Assembly (NCBI RefSeq): GCF_003073045.1
Contig: NC_037590.1
Span: 29,724,449 to 29,788,448 of the forward strand
Length of the DNA stretch: 64,000 bases
Source of the DNA: Pomacea canaliculata
Lineage: Eukaryota; Mollusca; Gastropoda; Architaenioglossa; Ampullariidae
Reading direction: 5' to 3'
This document shows positions 40,905 to 53,937 of this stretch, piece by piece. The notes under the pieces were generated by a model, which was not told the DNA's origin, made no database searches, and saw nothing but the letters and a program-made list of their open reading frames with translations. A program made the position numbers and the translations under genes. How positions within the stretch are numbered: the stretch's first letter is position 1; every line of letters starts with the position of its first letter.

Positions 40905-41240
40905 AATTCACATTATTGTTAAACTCCTATAAAGCCTCAAGGTCCAGACAATATTGATGAATACTGAAAGAGTTGAGTGAAGAGCTGTCCATTTTATTCC
41001 ACTCAGCAAGTCTCTGGAATCAGGTGATCTACCAAAAGAATGGCAGAGTCAACAGCTGTATTTAAGAAAGGCTCTAAATCTGATTCTGGCAATTACAGAT
41101 CAGTAAATCTGACATGCACTGTTTGTAAAATTTGAGAGAGTGTGGTCAGAGATGCTTTTGTTAAACATTTCTTAAATAAAATTAATTGTACATGGAATGT
41201 CGGCATAGTTTCAAGAACATCTTGCAAGAGTATTGTATAC
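40905..41240 (+). mobile_element. Decayed LINE reverse-transcriptase fragment
   Basis: The plus strand gives, in interrupted frames, KPQGPDNI, then AVFKKGSKSDSGNYRSVNLT and CTVCKI-ESVVRDAFVKHFLNK. This is the KKG..NYRPVSLT block of non-LTR reverse transcriptases. Several stops are present. It lies in the 5' UTR intron of hnRNP copy B, antisense to the gene. Confidence 0.75.
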
Positions 41241-41865
41241 CGGTAAATTGCTGTTAACAAAAATAATCCTACCATCTACTGACAGAGAAATAAAAAGGTA
41301 AATATTTATATAAGCATAAACTTATAAAACGTCAGAAAACATGGGTGAAGACTCTAATTATTGAAATATAGTTCACTCGCCTCTCTTGAAATAACTATGT
41401 CATAACTACAAATGTACAACAATCATACATGAGGACATAAATTGCAGAAACAAATCTACGATTAATAGTATAAACAAATAAGGAAAAAAACAATAATTAT
41501 TATATATTTGTGAAAGCATGTTAACTTCACAAAATGTAGAAAGGAACACTTTGTGGACACAGAACAGATACAATTTCATAGTGTCAAATAAATATTACGT
41601 TGTTGTATGCTGTAAGATATAAAATCGCCCGTTTTCATTATTTCTTCCCTCCTCTTACATCGAAACAGACCTCATGCATTGTCTTCCTCGTTGAAATCAT
41701 TGCCTTGGCCTTAGGCTAAATATGATCGATGATAAAACTCGTAAAAATGATTAGTCTGGCGTGATCACCATTAAAACTAATTGTCTTAAGAACAGTGGTA
41801 TTCCCTAAAGGACATTAATAATAAACTACAATGTAAAACTAAACACAGAAACAATATAAACTTAC

Positions 41866-42135
41866 TTTGCTCTTTAGCCTTAGTCAGCCTAGCACAATTT
41901 GTAGTTTCTTCCTAAGATGGCTTCGGCGGCAAACTTCTGCTTCATGGGACAAATCCTTTAAAGAACTTAATTCATAAGAGCAATATTTTTAAAAAATAAT
42001 AGTCAAGTAGCTTTCAATATAAATAATAAAAAATAATATTATTGTATTGGATCATCTACTCAATATTATACTAAAATCTCGTTCTGTGCTTGTCGTTTCC
42101 TTCCGCATTCGTGATAAACATACAGTCGCCATTTT
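41866..42135. promoter_or_regulatory. Head-to-head promoter region, hnRNP copy B (-) and MOB1 (+)
   Basis: On the minus strand a GTAAGT donor at 41865 closes a presumed untranslated exon of copy B (41866 to ~41930). YY1-type motifs lie on both sides: AAGATGGC at 41914-41921 and GCCATTTT at 42128-42135. YY1 sites of this form typically mark the start of housekeeping transcripts. The two starts would be about 200 bp apart, which suggests a shared bidirectional promoter. No CpG island is obvious. Confidence 0.55.
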
Positions 42136-42274
42136 ATCTGTTTGGTGGTATTAGAAGAAAAGAAAATCCTAAATCATCGTGGACATGACGCAGTAAATTG
42201 GCTATCTCAAAACTCTGGGTGCATTTATGGTTATGTTTGTTATTTCGAAGGAGACAGACTACGATTTTCTGAAG

Positions 42275-45200
42275 ATGAGTTTCTTTTTGTGAGTATGAAC
42301 GTCTCTTGTTTCCATCCTCTGCTGTCTAATGTTGCTGTACTGATTGCTAATCACGCACTGATGCTAAAAACATATCGATTTTATGGGTTCTTTTAACCGC
42401 ATTTTGATTGCAGTCACAATTATGAACCACTGTATAACATCAGTATTTTTATAAACAAAATTTGAGTGAAATTCATTGCAAAGCACTTTTTGTTTACGTT
42501 CTTATTTTGTTCTTTTTTCCGACTTTCAGTGAATTTCTTGTAAATAGTTGTCTTTTAATGTAATATTGGACTCGTCGGCACACTTTGAAACAAAGACAGC
42601 AGAAAGACGACATCAAGGATGTAGCATTACTATCATAAACTATTATATTATTATCAAAGTCTATGCAGCTTTGTTGATTGACAATATACAACTGTAATTC
42701 TAAAGTTTACATTTGTTATTGACAATCTTTGTTTAATTAATCCAACTTCATAGTGTTGTTATTTATCTAACAACCCAAAATTAAATGACAGCTCCTGTTC
42801 TTGCCTTACTAAAAGTTACAAGTGATGAAAAAGTAGTAGTATATTCAAGGGTCATTGCCCCTTAGAAGGGGGAGCAAACAACAATGATACAATACATAAA
42901 TATACCATTTTCATTGTATAAATTTTACTCTGAAAGCTTTACAGCATTGAGCAAAGTATACTGCATCATCTTTATTCGTTTTACATAATGGACACAGCAG
43001 GTCATGTGCAGTATGTGTTCTATATAAAAAAATGATGAACTGCAATATTGGAACATCTACTCTGAATTTAGCCAAAACTGTCACCAAATAGTACTCCAAA
43101 TTCATTTTTAAATATTCGTTAACAGTTCCTGAAATTTAAAATAAAAAGAAAACCTCTCTGTACTATTAATGTGATCTTCCCATTCCTGCCATCTACACAA
43201 AATGTGTCTTTCTTTTAATTTGCCTATAAACTTACATTTTGTAACACCCCCCCCCCCAAGTTATAAGTGACATTTTTTTTATTAGTTGTCATTATTTCTC
43301 CTATCCTTAGCTGGTAAGGTACTGAAAAGTAAATGAAATACATGAGAGTTCTTGTTCCATACAGACAGGGGAAGAGTAGGGGCAGAGTTAAGGAAATAAG
43401 ATGCTTGAACATAGGTATAGACTCTGATTCCATTAGTACATCTGAGCAAAGGAGAATGAAGTGTTAGTTTTGTGCTGTTGAAGAACTACCTTCATTGATT
43501 GATTCATGGATTTCTGTTTTTAACTGGTTAAACTTAGGCCTGGGTCTTCCTAAGGTATAACAATAAGTGATATAACTTATGAGTGCCTCTTGTATAATAA
43601 ATGCAGGAGATAGTATCACATGCCCTCAAATAATTCTTTTGATTCAATCATAAACGTTTTAAAGAAATTTTAAGCATCTGTGCCACAGAGCAGAATATAG
43701 TTCATGTTGCTTAGTTTTCTGAAGCATCCTGCTATTTTTTTCAGTGGCAGTAGAAATAACAAAACATTCAAGCCAAAAAAGAACATCCCAGAAGGAACTC
43801 ATCAATATGATCTAATGAAACATGCTGCTGTCACATTGGGTAGTGGAAATTTGAGGTTGGCTGTTATGCTCCCAGAAGGAGAGGATCTTAATGAATGGGT
43901 GGCTGTCAACAGTAAGTGAGCTTACTAGTTATAGTTGCTGACATTTGTGACATACTTGCTAATGCAATATCTGGCAATATCTGCAGTGCATGAAAGTATG
44001 TCCACTCAACTTTATACAATGATTAAAATAAAATGCTTGCTAGCTAGAACTGAATGGGATTATTTGCACCTAATACACTTTTGTTTCCAGAAAGGGTTAA
44101 AGATCTGGATATTTTGGATATCATGATACCAATACACTATCAGTGTTTGGGATAGTCATTTTTATTCTGTTGATGATTTCAGCTGTGGATTTCTTTAATC
44201 AAATCAACATGTTGTATGGCACAATCACTGAGTTCTGCTTGGAGGAGACATGTCCAGTCATGTCAGCAGGCCCCAAATATGAGTACCATTGGGCAGATGG
44301 TCAGACAATTAAGAAGCCTATTAAGTGCTCTGCACCAAAGTACATTGATTATCTGATGACTTGGGTGCAAGATCAGCTGGATGATGAAACACTTTTCCCT
44401 TCCAAGATTGGTTAGTATTCACTAAAGTTTACTTTAGAATCACTTAAGAGCTGCCAGGATTGACAGCATGCCATAGTTGAACTCCATTGAGGTCAATTTT
44501 AGTTTAACAGGAAATACTCTCTCCATCAAATAACCCAAATTAAAAAAATTGATGTCATGTTTTGTTCTGGCTTCCTTCCTTAGGGAAAGTGCATTCCATT
44601 TGAGATGCAGCAATTCAAATTCAGTAAACCCACCATTTGACAATTGACACATTGCATTTAAAATAACTTATTTAGTGTACCATTGAACAACTTGTACCTT
44701 TATAAATAGCTCATTTGGGTAAAGCACTAATCCATGAAAGTGAATAAAATATATCTCCATTTGTTTTAAAAGAGCAAGTAGATGGTAAAAAGAGGAGGAA
44801 CACAGGGTTTGACTTAGGTTTAAAATAATTATAGCACTGATATAATCCATCAAGTCTACATAAAAGAAATTCAGAAGGAAGGCTACTTAGCAGACACTTG
44901 TGACATCTAGGAAATGAAAGTGTTGGCTTAATTCCAAGCAACGATGGGAATATCCTCTGTTCTAATATTTATAGCATGCAAATGGAGCAAGACGTTTGAA
45001 GTTTAGTATCATTAAATGAAACAAGTCGATTTGTTTGAAAATAATTTACTCTTGAGTTTTTGTTGTTTAAGTTGACAGATGCGTCATTAACTGTTGAAGT
45101 GCTTAGTTTGACCTCTTGATTAAAACAGTTTTGTTGATTTCACCATATACGTATAAGTCCAAAATCAACATTTTTTTTTAAGGACTAAAACATGGACTGG

Positions 45201-45807
45201 TGTGTGGTGACAATAGAAAGTTAAATCCAAAGTGCTGACAGTAAAATATCTGGAAAGGAGCAATAGCCAATAGTTCAGTTTATATTTAGTTTTACATTTA
45301 GGGAATAAGCAGAGCTTAACATTCTAATAGGTTATACATTATGACAGTTTGGGATGCCAGCTATCTTCTCCCATTCCCCTCCTCTTGTGTTTTTTCTTTT
45401 GTTGTTTAATTATATGAGATGAGAATAACTAAAACTATGCTCTGTTCAAAAACCTTATAAACAGATTTTGATTTATTGCATCTATAGTCTAATCTGTATT
45501 TTTGTCGTTTTTAAGAACATTAAATGATTCAAAGTGTGCTAATGTGGATTATTATTTCTCAATAGGTGTACCATTCCCAAAGAATTTTTTGTCCATTGCC
45601 AAAACTATACTGAAACGTCTGTTTCGTGTCTATGCTCACATCTACCACCAGCATTTCAAGGAAGTGGTACAGCTGAGTGAGGAGGCACATTTGAACACCT
45701 CCTTTAAGCATTTTATATTTTTTGTGCAAGAATTCAACCTTATTGATCGCAAGGAACTGGCTCCTCTTCAAGAGCTTATTGACAAACTTACCAGCAAGGA
45801 TCGGTAA
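42275..45807 (+). CDS. MOB1: MOB1, MOB kinase activator 1 (complete, 4 coding exons)
   Basis: MOB1 is the adaptor and co-activator of LATS/NDR kinases in the Hippo and mitotic-exit pathways. Coding exons: 42275-42288 (only 14 nt, MSFFF), 43745-43911, 44183-44410, 45566-45807. Phases agree and give 216 residues, exactly the human MOB1A length. Seen: KTFKPKKNIPEG with Thr12, Thr35 in VTLGSGNL (the two MST phosphorylation sites), zinc ligands Cys79 and Cys84 in FCLEETCPV, EYHWADG, SAPKYIDYLMTWVQDQLDDE, and the second ligand pair in YAHIYHQHF (His161, His166). The first exon was chosen because MSFFF then a GTGAGT donor is in phase with GSRNNKTFKP and matches the vertebrate MSFLF start. Intron 1 carries a possible minus-strand LINE fragment near 42911-43105. 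Confidence 0.97.
42911..43105 (-). mobile_element. Possible LINE C-terminal fragment (CPLC motif)
   Basis: The minus-strand frame contains HDLLCPLCKTNKDDAVYFAQCC, resembling the CPLC..E..H/YF..C knuckle found after the reverse transcriptase in some invertebrate LINEs. Only this short motif supports the call. It lies in MOB1 intron 1. Confidence 0.35.
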
Positions 45808-48800
45808 AAACTGCAGTTTTGCTGCAGCTTATTGTCTAGGACCGAGCTTTCCCAGATGCTTTGCCCACCACTTCACATGGCCTGTGAATGCCTTGAAGCA
45901 GTTGCGTAAAAGTTTTAGACTTTCTTTGGCATATGTAAATGTCAAGGATATGTAAAGACTTATGTTGGACTTTTGAGATCAGAAGCCAGTACTATGTGAT
46001 GTTACATTGTGTGGGCAAGTTCTAGTGAAGGTCCTGATTAGTTAGATTAATAGATTTATCAGACCAACACAAGACGTTCCTGCTTATTGCTACAGAAGTT
46101 TTATTGTAATTGTTTGCTTGTTTTAAGTTATTTTCTTAAGGATCCTTATGTCGGTTTGTTACCCATTTCATGTTATTCTTCTCAGTCATTGCACACTTAG
46201 AATTCGCTGTAAATCTTCAGAGGAACACATCATGGAATTTAATATTTTCTTTTTGTTTCTTTGCTGCTAGAGATTTTTGACATGTCAGACTTTGTTTATA
46301 TGAAATTTGTGCAAGTTTCTTAGCAACAAATATATCTTGTTTGAAAATACACCTTAAGGCTTAAGTGTTTCATGAGGTGGGTCTTATTCTGTTTGACATG
46401 TTATTATTTAAACTCAGAAGAAAGAAATTTTTATCATTTTTCAATGTAAAATTTAGCATTTAACATCTTTTTTGTTTGTAGCCAGTGTACAGAGCAGTCT
46501 AATTCACAGCAGTGAATTCATGGTCACTTATGCCATCTTTATGTCTGCTGATTCTTGACACAGTGTTTGTGTTTTTGTGAAGATTTCTATAAAAATACAA
46601 AGAACAACTGGTGATTTGTTTCCTTTCAATTTTTATCTAGGTTTTCTCACACAAGATCCTTGCAAAAAGTTTTATAGTGGGGGACAACAATAAGATTAGT
46701 TATTACTGACATATTAATTTTGCACTTAATTAATTGATTTTAAATTCAGTTTTTGATGCTTAAAGCATATGCATCATTCTAAATTTCTTGATGACAATAG
46801 AACATTTATTCACAAGGTACTTGTTGGGCAAGACTTTTGAATGTTTGATATTTATACAACATAAGTAACAGAAGGGTTATCTTGATTTTAGTTTAAGTTA
46901 AACCCTCTTTATCATCAATTGTGCTAAATTCTAATCATGAAAAAAGAGCTTTTGATGTTTAATACTTTGAAAACATTTATACTTTTAAGCTTTACTTAGC
47001 ACAAAATGAATATGATTTGTCTTACTCTTTAAACAGCAATTTAAATTAAACCATAGATTACACGCTGTGTAGTTTAGAGACAGTCATGGGAATATATGAT
47101 GTGCATCTTCATTCTGTTTTATAAATGGAAGCATGGATCCTTGCTGCAGGTTTCGAAGTTGTGAAGTGTTGACATGTTTGATTGTGTCTTGCTCATTTGA
47201 GAGGTGTAGGTGTTGTCCTGCCGTCATAATACTTCATGGTTCTTCTGGTCTGTGCTCAGCGACAAGAAAAAAGTTTAGCCATTTGCTGCATGTACTTATC
47301 AATTGGCATGAGAAAGTATTATTTTCAGATCCGGTATCTTTATTGGTTTTGAGCATTAGTTTCTCTATCTTTGGTAATTTTAAAGTATTTTTAAATTCTT
47401 AGGTCTCTAATTTCTAATAATTGTTACTTTTTCACCCAAAGCATGGTAATATTTGTGTAATAGCAATAAAGACTCTAAAGTTCTGTCTAGAAATTACAAG
47501 CAAATTTGTAACACATTTTGCTATTAGTCATTCTGTGCTAATACTTTTCACAGCAGTAGGTATATTGGCAAATGCTTTATGTAATCTCAGATTTTATTCA
47601 GTTTTGTGCCTTTGTTATTTATTAATGTTAACACATTGAACATTGTGTTTTTGCTTTGAAATAGTAGCTATACCAACTGTAGGTAGTTTGTAAAGATGGT
47701 TCTCTTCTGTTGGGACCTAAAATGGTCATGTTAGCATTAACAGTTTCAAAGATTAGCTGAAATTTATAAGAGTTGCTCTTGGTGCAAAAGGTTAGATTTC
47801 CAGACTTCTAACATATCTGTTTTTTAGTGAGAGATTTTTGCAACTGTAATTTTAGAAGTTTTAACCTTTCTGCTTTTTGTGCACTATTTTATGTAATATT
47901 TTAAATGAGATTAATAATCGTCTTCTTCTGTTACATCCTAGAAAAGTTTAATGCTTTTTAAGATTATAAATTTAAGATGATTTTATTTTGTTTGAAGAAG
48001 CAGATGGTTTAAAATCTTTAAGCTGTTAATAGAAATGCCATAAGTAGCTTTTTTTCCCTAAATCTAAATAAGCATAATTTCCAGCATTTATTTTGTGCAC
48101 ATTTTGTTAACGATATTTGGCTAGCAATGAAATTCCATTACTGTGCTTGCACAATTGCAAGTATTAGCTGTGGTTAATTGCATTGTACATATAATAGGCC
48201 AGAATTTAAAAAAAAATATTGATAGAAAAATAATGTAATTGACAGTGATGGCTAAGACATAATGTAGTCAGATACTGGAACTAATAGAATACCAATGTTT
48301 GGTATGCATGTTCTTTATTATCCTTTACCATAACTTTCAGTAACAATAACTTAACAAGAACAACACAAGAAGTATACTTTTTGGAAAAGGAGCTTTAATT
48401 TGTTAGGCTTTGGGGATTGTACTGGAGTCTTGGAGTGCATCGGCGTTTAACGGGATTGGATATAAGTGCAGGTACATGGATATTTGATGCCTTGCATTTT
48501 AAATACATTAAGCAGTATGCTTTTCTATTTGTAATTTTATGTTACTGCTGAGTCATTACTGCTTCCTTTTCTTTCTATGCACTGGATCTGTGCACTCTTT
48601 TTATACTTTTTCTAAATCACTTGCATTTTTTTTCAAACCTGCACAAAGGGTTACAGTTGATTTCAGAGCAAGAAAGGCATCAAAGAATAGCATACAAGTT
48701 GAATGGGTTAGCAGAAGACTATTGAACAGGTGTTTGGCTTGACATGAAACTACATATGTAAGCTTATTGTTGCTAAAAAGCTAGATGTGAGTATGCAGAG

Positions 48801-50227
48801 CTTTTCTGCTAATAATAAAGCACAAGTGCCATGTGTATGTGGCTTTGCTTTTGTATTAATAATATAAATATATCCCTTTCGTGATCAGCATAGTCTTTCA
48901 CTTACCACAGATGTCTGCTTTGGTCTTTCATGCAACAAAAACATGAATTTAAAAGCAAATTTTAGCTCCCTCACCCTTTTTTCTTAACCATGGACCGAAT
49001 CTGCATCTATTATTTGATGTAACTGATAAAACATCTATGCATTTGTATTTAGCTGTGGATAATAAGAATAGGTAGCATTGTTCATCTAGTATGTTGGTGG
49101 TTTTATTTTCAAAGGAAAACATGAGGTCAGAATCATCATGTAGTATGCATCAAAAATATATGGGATTTGCAGATGCTGTGTCCTTTGCATTTAATGATTG
49201 ATGTTGTATAATATGTCATCAGAAGGTTGATGTTTTGGCTGACTGGAGGGTAAAAACAGTATAGTTTGTATTCCATTTTGTATCGAAATGGATCTCTTTG
49301 TCTGGCCATATAATTCCTGCAATGGTTAGAAGCCTCCCAGCCTTCTGGAGATGTTTAGGTGTTTACATGCTGGTTTAAATCAGATAGGTACTGCTGTTTA
49401 AATTGTCGTTGGGTAATCTCATAAACTCTGCAGTGTACATTACGACACTTCAACAGGAGATGGAGATGTATTCACACATAAGATCTAGTCTTGGTGCAGT
49501 CCATTTAACCTATCCACATGTTTGTTTCTTTTTTTGGCATGAAAGTTTACGATGAAAAGCATGTATGACAGATTTGTGCAATATTTTTATGTAGATATGT
49601 AAAACTTATTGTGACCAAGCACCTTATAGCTGTTACAACTCTTACAGATGTGTTTGTTTCCTTGTGCTGTCATTACATTTTTGGTTGCTTATTTTATCTT
49701 TCTGTGCGAAGAGCGTATAAGATGATTGCTACTACAAAGTAAAAATCTTAAAATGGATGTTAATCTAAAAGAGCCATCTGTCAGATCGTAGCTATCCTGA
49801 GGAGACATTTAGTAAATAAAGCTTAGCGTTGTAGTTATGGTGTTATTTTCATTGGGGGGGGGGGGTTCCTGAGAAAATTTAACACAGGTAATAGGTTAAG
49901 TAGCAGCTTGAATTTTGCATGGATGCTTATGATGCATTATACTGTCTTCTAGTTAAAAAACAGATTTTAAATGTCTGACAAGGAATTTCTTTGGCTGTGA
50001 TGCTTGCAGAATATGAAGGCAGTGAGAAAGCTATCACAGTAAACATTCCAGCAAACATTCTAGTTCCAAAAGCATCAGGATGTTGCTTTAGAATTTTTAT
50101 TCTCTTTCTTGTGTCTTTATATGTTGTCAAAATGTAATTTTTGAATATTGGAATCCCAGACTTAAGCTATCAGTGTTGAAAAATCTTTTATAGGTTATGT
50201 CACAAACTTGTATCACTGGACATTTTT
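45808..50227. other. MOB1 3' UTR and downstream AT-rich sequence
   Basis: No coding exon is recognised. AATAAA signals in this stretch and just beyond it (47465-47470, 49815-49820, 50661-50666 and 53215-53220, the last overlapping TGTAAATA, a Pumilio-type site) could each end MOB1. A 3' UTR of 1.7 to 7.4 kb is possible. Only transcript data can decide. Confidence 0.45.
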
Positions 50228-50390
50228 TCCAGTTAACTACTAAAACAAGGCTGGTGTATACAAAGCTTCCAGTTTAGTCACATTCATTGTTTAGGCTCGC
50301 AGAGACTAACAGCGGAGAACTTTGCAAGAGGCTAGGTGTTGGTCTCAGCAGACAGACAGCAGTCCATTTATATGCGTCCCTGGTTATGTA
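50228..50390 (+). repeat. Inverted-repeat family, copy 1
   Basis: Starts CCAGTTAACTACTAAAACAAGG and runs through TTGTTTAGGCTCGC, GAGACTAACAGC, GCAAGAGGCTA and TTGGTCTC to TGGTTA. The same ordered blocks recur at 53938-54040 (plus) and reversed at 54062-54240. Confidence 0.8.
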
Positions 50391-50861
50391 GCAGGTTCGT
50401 TTTTGCATACCTATTTTTTTCCGGGGGATGGAAGTTTCAATACATTGTTAATTTGGAAGCTTGTTTAGATGTTCTGATAAGCTTTTTACCTTAAATTTTG
50501 TGTGAAACTGTTTTTATGTCTGATGAGGATAAGTAAGGATCGTGAAATAAAATAACAGCTTGAATTTATACAAGTAATAGCAACTATAATTACCAGTGAC
50601 TAGGTAGCATCCACATGTGCATTCATATATTGTGTTTGTACATGTACAGCTGGAAGCTAAAATAAACTGCTTTTATTAAATTAAGTGATAGCTCTTCGGA
50701 TATTGTAATTACCGTCGACACTTTGCCTGCCATTATCGGAATAATTAGAACAATTTTGGTAGCTAGGTCGGTGACTGTATGACATGATAGTGAGTAGGAA
50801 GTCCAGCCTTTTACTTAAGTTGTGAATGTGATAGTTGTTTGGTTTTTTTTTTTTCAATTGT

Positions 50862-51308
50862 GGTGACCAAATCCCCCTGTGGGACCCTGGGTGTTCAGCA
50901 CCCTCCTTAACGGATCAGAATCATGGAAGATGACCAAAACCATCAGTAACAAGCTTGACGTCTTCCAAAACAGATGCCTCAGGCGCATACTTAACATCTT
51001 TTGGCCAAATACAATCACCAACGAAGAACTCCACCGAAGAACTGAAACCGAGTCCATCACCACGCAGGTTCAACAAAGGCGTTGGCGATGGATTGGACAT
51101 GTGCTCCGCCAGCAGAAAGCAGACCTCTCCAGAGTCAACCTACCCCAAAGGAAACTTGGAGAAGAACAGTGGAAAGGGAGATGAAAGGAAAGGGCTGGAC
51201 ATGGGGTCACCTAGAGCGGGTTTCAGCCGATTGACATCGGTGGTGGACTCTGAGGCCTTATGTGCAACCTGATGCATGAAGAGGATTAGATAGATAGGTG
51301 ACCAAATC
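50862..51308 (+). mobile_element. 5'-truncated LINE 3' end with target-site duplications
   Basis: The body, 50874-51296, encodes FSTLLNGSESWKMTKTISNK, VFQNRCLRRIL and RRWRWIGHVLRQ, the C-terminal part of an endonuclease/RT-type LINE polyprotein. The frame then shifts to SVVDSEALCAT, near the usual end of this protein family. It finishes in GATTAGATAGATAG, a short tandem tail. The 12-bp GGTGACCAAATC occurs exactly at 50862-50873 and at 51297-51308, so both target-site duplications are intact and the insertion is fairly young. It probably lies in or near the MOB1 3' UTR. Confidence 0.85.
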
Positions 51309-52044
51309 ACTGCTAGTGTATATGGTGTATATGTGAGGTAGTGTTGGTAGCTGTATGAGGTGGAGATGTATTTCTAAATGTTTGCAGTGCATGCTTGTGG
51401 CCTTTCTATTTTCATTAGTCATTTGTTTTTCTTGATTTTGCATCCATACAGAGAACTAATTGATATAGTTTGAAAAGTAGATAATTCTGTCAGTTTATTT
51501 GCATGGTGTAACTGTCCTCTTTCCCTGCATGTAAAGTTTTAGTTTCTTTCCCCATTGTTTTAGACACTTGTATCTTGATGTCTTATTGAAAGACTTGCCA
51601 AATCTTTGGGGTTGTTATCTGATGGCACCTGCATATGTTTGATAGCTAGTCTTTTTGTTCCTGCACTTACCATCTAAATTTTTCAGTCTTGAGATATGCT
51701 GTTACTGTTTTCATGACCATACATCTGTGTATCGGTGTTGGTTTCAAGGATTTTGAAAAAATATATTCCATGGCTTAGCTCACAGACCTGACATTTGCAG
51801 ATACACAGATAATTTGATCACATTCATTTGCATCTGACATATCTGCTTCATGTAGATTTTGTCCCTTTTATTATTATTATTAAAAGCCACTTTGTTATCA
51901 ATAAGTGAGCATGTTGCAATTAGAGAGACTTGTCAGCATATGCATGTATGCTTATTAGCCTTTATAAGTAATTTTTCCTGAGTTGAGGCCTTTAACAAGT
52001 GCAGTACTTCATTTTTTTTTTTTCTTGTACAAATTGTATTGGCT

Positions 52045-52230
52045 TTAGGGGAGTGGATAACCAAGTGGTTAAAGTACTGGAATTCAAACACAGCCATCCT
52101 TGCGTCATGATGTTGACGGTGAGAGAGAGAAGGGAGACATTGTCCTCAAAAGCAGCTGACCCCATGAAAAAAGTGGTCACTAACATGTCACTTCTCTGTG
52201 ACTGATAGGTTAGGAGGCTTATCTTTAACT
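52045..52230 (+). mobile_element. Possible tRNA-derived SINE
   Basis: GTGGATAACCAAGTGGTTAAA resembles a tRNA A-box region, and GGAATTCAAACACAGCC downstream resembles a decayed B box. A similar tRNA-like piece (GAGAGCATCTGACTTGGG) lies near 52680. No poly(A) tail or target duplication was fixed, so both calls are tentative. Confidence 0.4.
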
Positions 52231-53937
52231 TTTGTCAACTTGTATTAAGAGAAGCCAATTTTAGACTTAATCTTTGTCACCAGAAATTCAGACATGCATA
52301 GATTTATGTACACTTCTTTACATTTGGAATGCCTTCACTGCAGTTTCTTACCAAGATGTAAAGCCTTTACATTGTGATGCTATGCATACAACTTGGAGCT
52401 TAGTGGATGTTGCCTGGTGTGTGCTTTCATCCTTGTGATTCTCAAGCCTTGTTTACAGCACAGTGATGAACTCAAGAATGTGCATTATCTTGAACTTCAG
52501 CTGTAACTGGTAGAGTCATATTTTGTGTGTGGGTGTGCATATGTGCATGTGCATGACTATGTAGTGCATGTGCATGTGTGTTGTAGTATCAGTTTTTTAG
52601 ATGACCATTCATCCTTACATGTTTCTTTATTCATGTGTTCATCTACTTGCCTTAAAATGTTACATCATGGTTAGGAGAGTGGAGAGCATCTGACTTGGGT
52701 TTTGTGCACGATAGTACAAAGTTAATAACCTAAATCAGTAGTTAACAGAAAACCCTGGGGTAAAAGGCCTCAATTGTAGTGATAATGTTTGATTGGGTTG
52801 GCTTTTGAGTACTGATATACTGTAATATCTGAAGCATTTAGACTATAGAAGGAGTTTGAAAACTGTGAAATATAAAAGGTTAAACACAGGTGTTTGTCCT
52901 TTATTAGTCAAGGATAAATGGCTTTGTTTTAAGTACTGTTGGGAGATTTTTTTTTTTAAATCATTGCATCTGTTTTGCTTAATGTGGCAAAAAGATTTTG
53001 CTTATGAAGCTTGTTGGTATTTGTCAGTAGAAACCTAACAGAAAATGTTACCATGCAAAGCATTTGTGCCATCCGTACCAGCTGATTAGTTGTTGTTCAC
53101 ATTAAGAAGACCTAGAAGAAATTCCAAGTGGGATGATCATTTGTACAGTAGCATTCAAATCATCAGTGCTGTCTGTGCATTGATATGGTTTGTGAATACA
53201 TGTAAATAAAGATCTTGCAGATTATATCTTTTCTATCAAAAAAATAAAAGGAATCTGATGGAACGTTTGTTACTTCTGTGATCATAGCGTTTGTTTTACT
53301 TTTTATTTTGCTTTCCTGTCGCAAAATTCGCTGTTTGTGCAGTGCTTGTGTGTGCGTGCGATAATGAAAGGTGTCTGCAGAGGAGGATGGTTAACCCATT
53401 TCAACGAGGTGCTGTTTTTATGACTCTAATGTTTGAATTGTGTGGGTTATACTGGACTCGTTAGTTTTGATTGATTTTCCTTCACTTCAAAACAATTCCT
53501 GCCGAGATTGTAACTCTAAAGATGTCATTAAATTCTGCGGAAAACTGATCTATTTGCTTGTTAATCGAGTTCTTTACATAACTTATGGATCCGTGCTTTC
53601 CCCTATCATACGTTTGCCATCTCCCATAGTCCGGAATTGCATTAGATCATGAATGTATATTCCCTGGATGGCTCCTAGAACGAGGACTATCGACAGAACA
53701 TCCGGTTTAGCGAACGACAATGTATATGTCATCAGTCTGCGAGAGTTAACAATAAAGGAGGTGGTTTCTACTGTTGGGTGCAAGGATGCCACTGCGCAAG
53801 TGTCAAAGGTGTAAGTTTTTTTTTTTTTTGCTTCCTCGGGCAGGTATATCGAAAAAGCAAGACGAGTGACGAGTGGCCTCATTCATTCTAGAGGCCGTTT
53901 CAATCTATTGAGAGCCAAGATTTGCTTCGTCTGACTG

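Noticed and set aside
53583-53882. 99-residue minus-strand open frame
   Set aside because: No recognised motif, and it borders a poly-T run and a repeat; probably chance.
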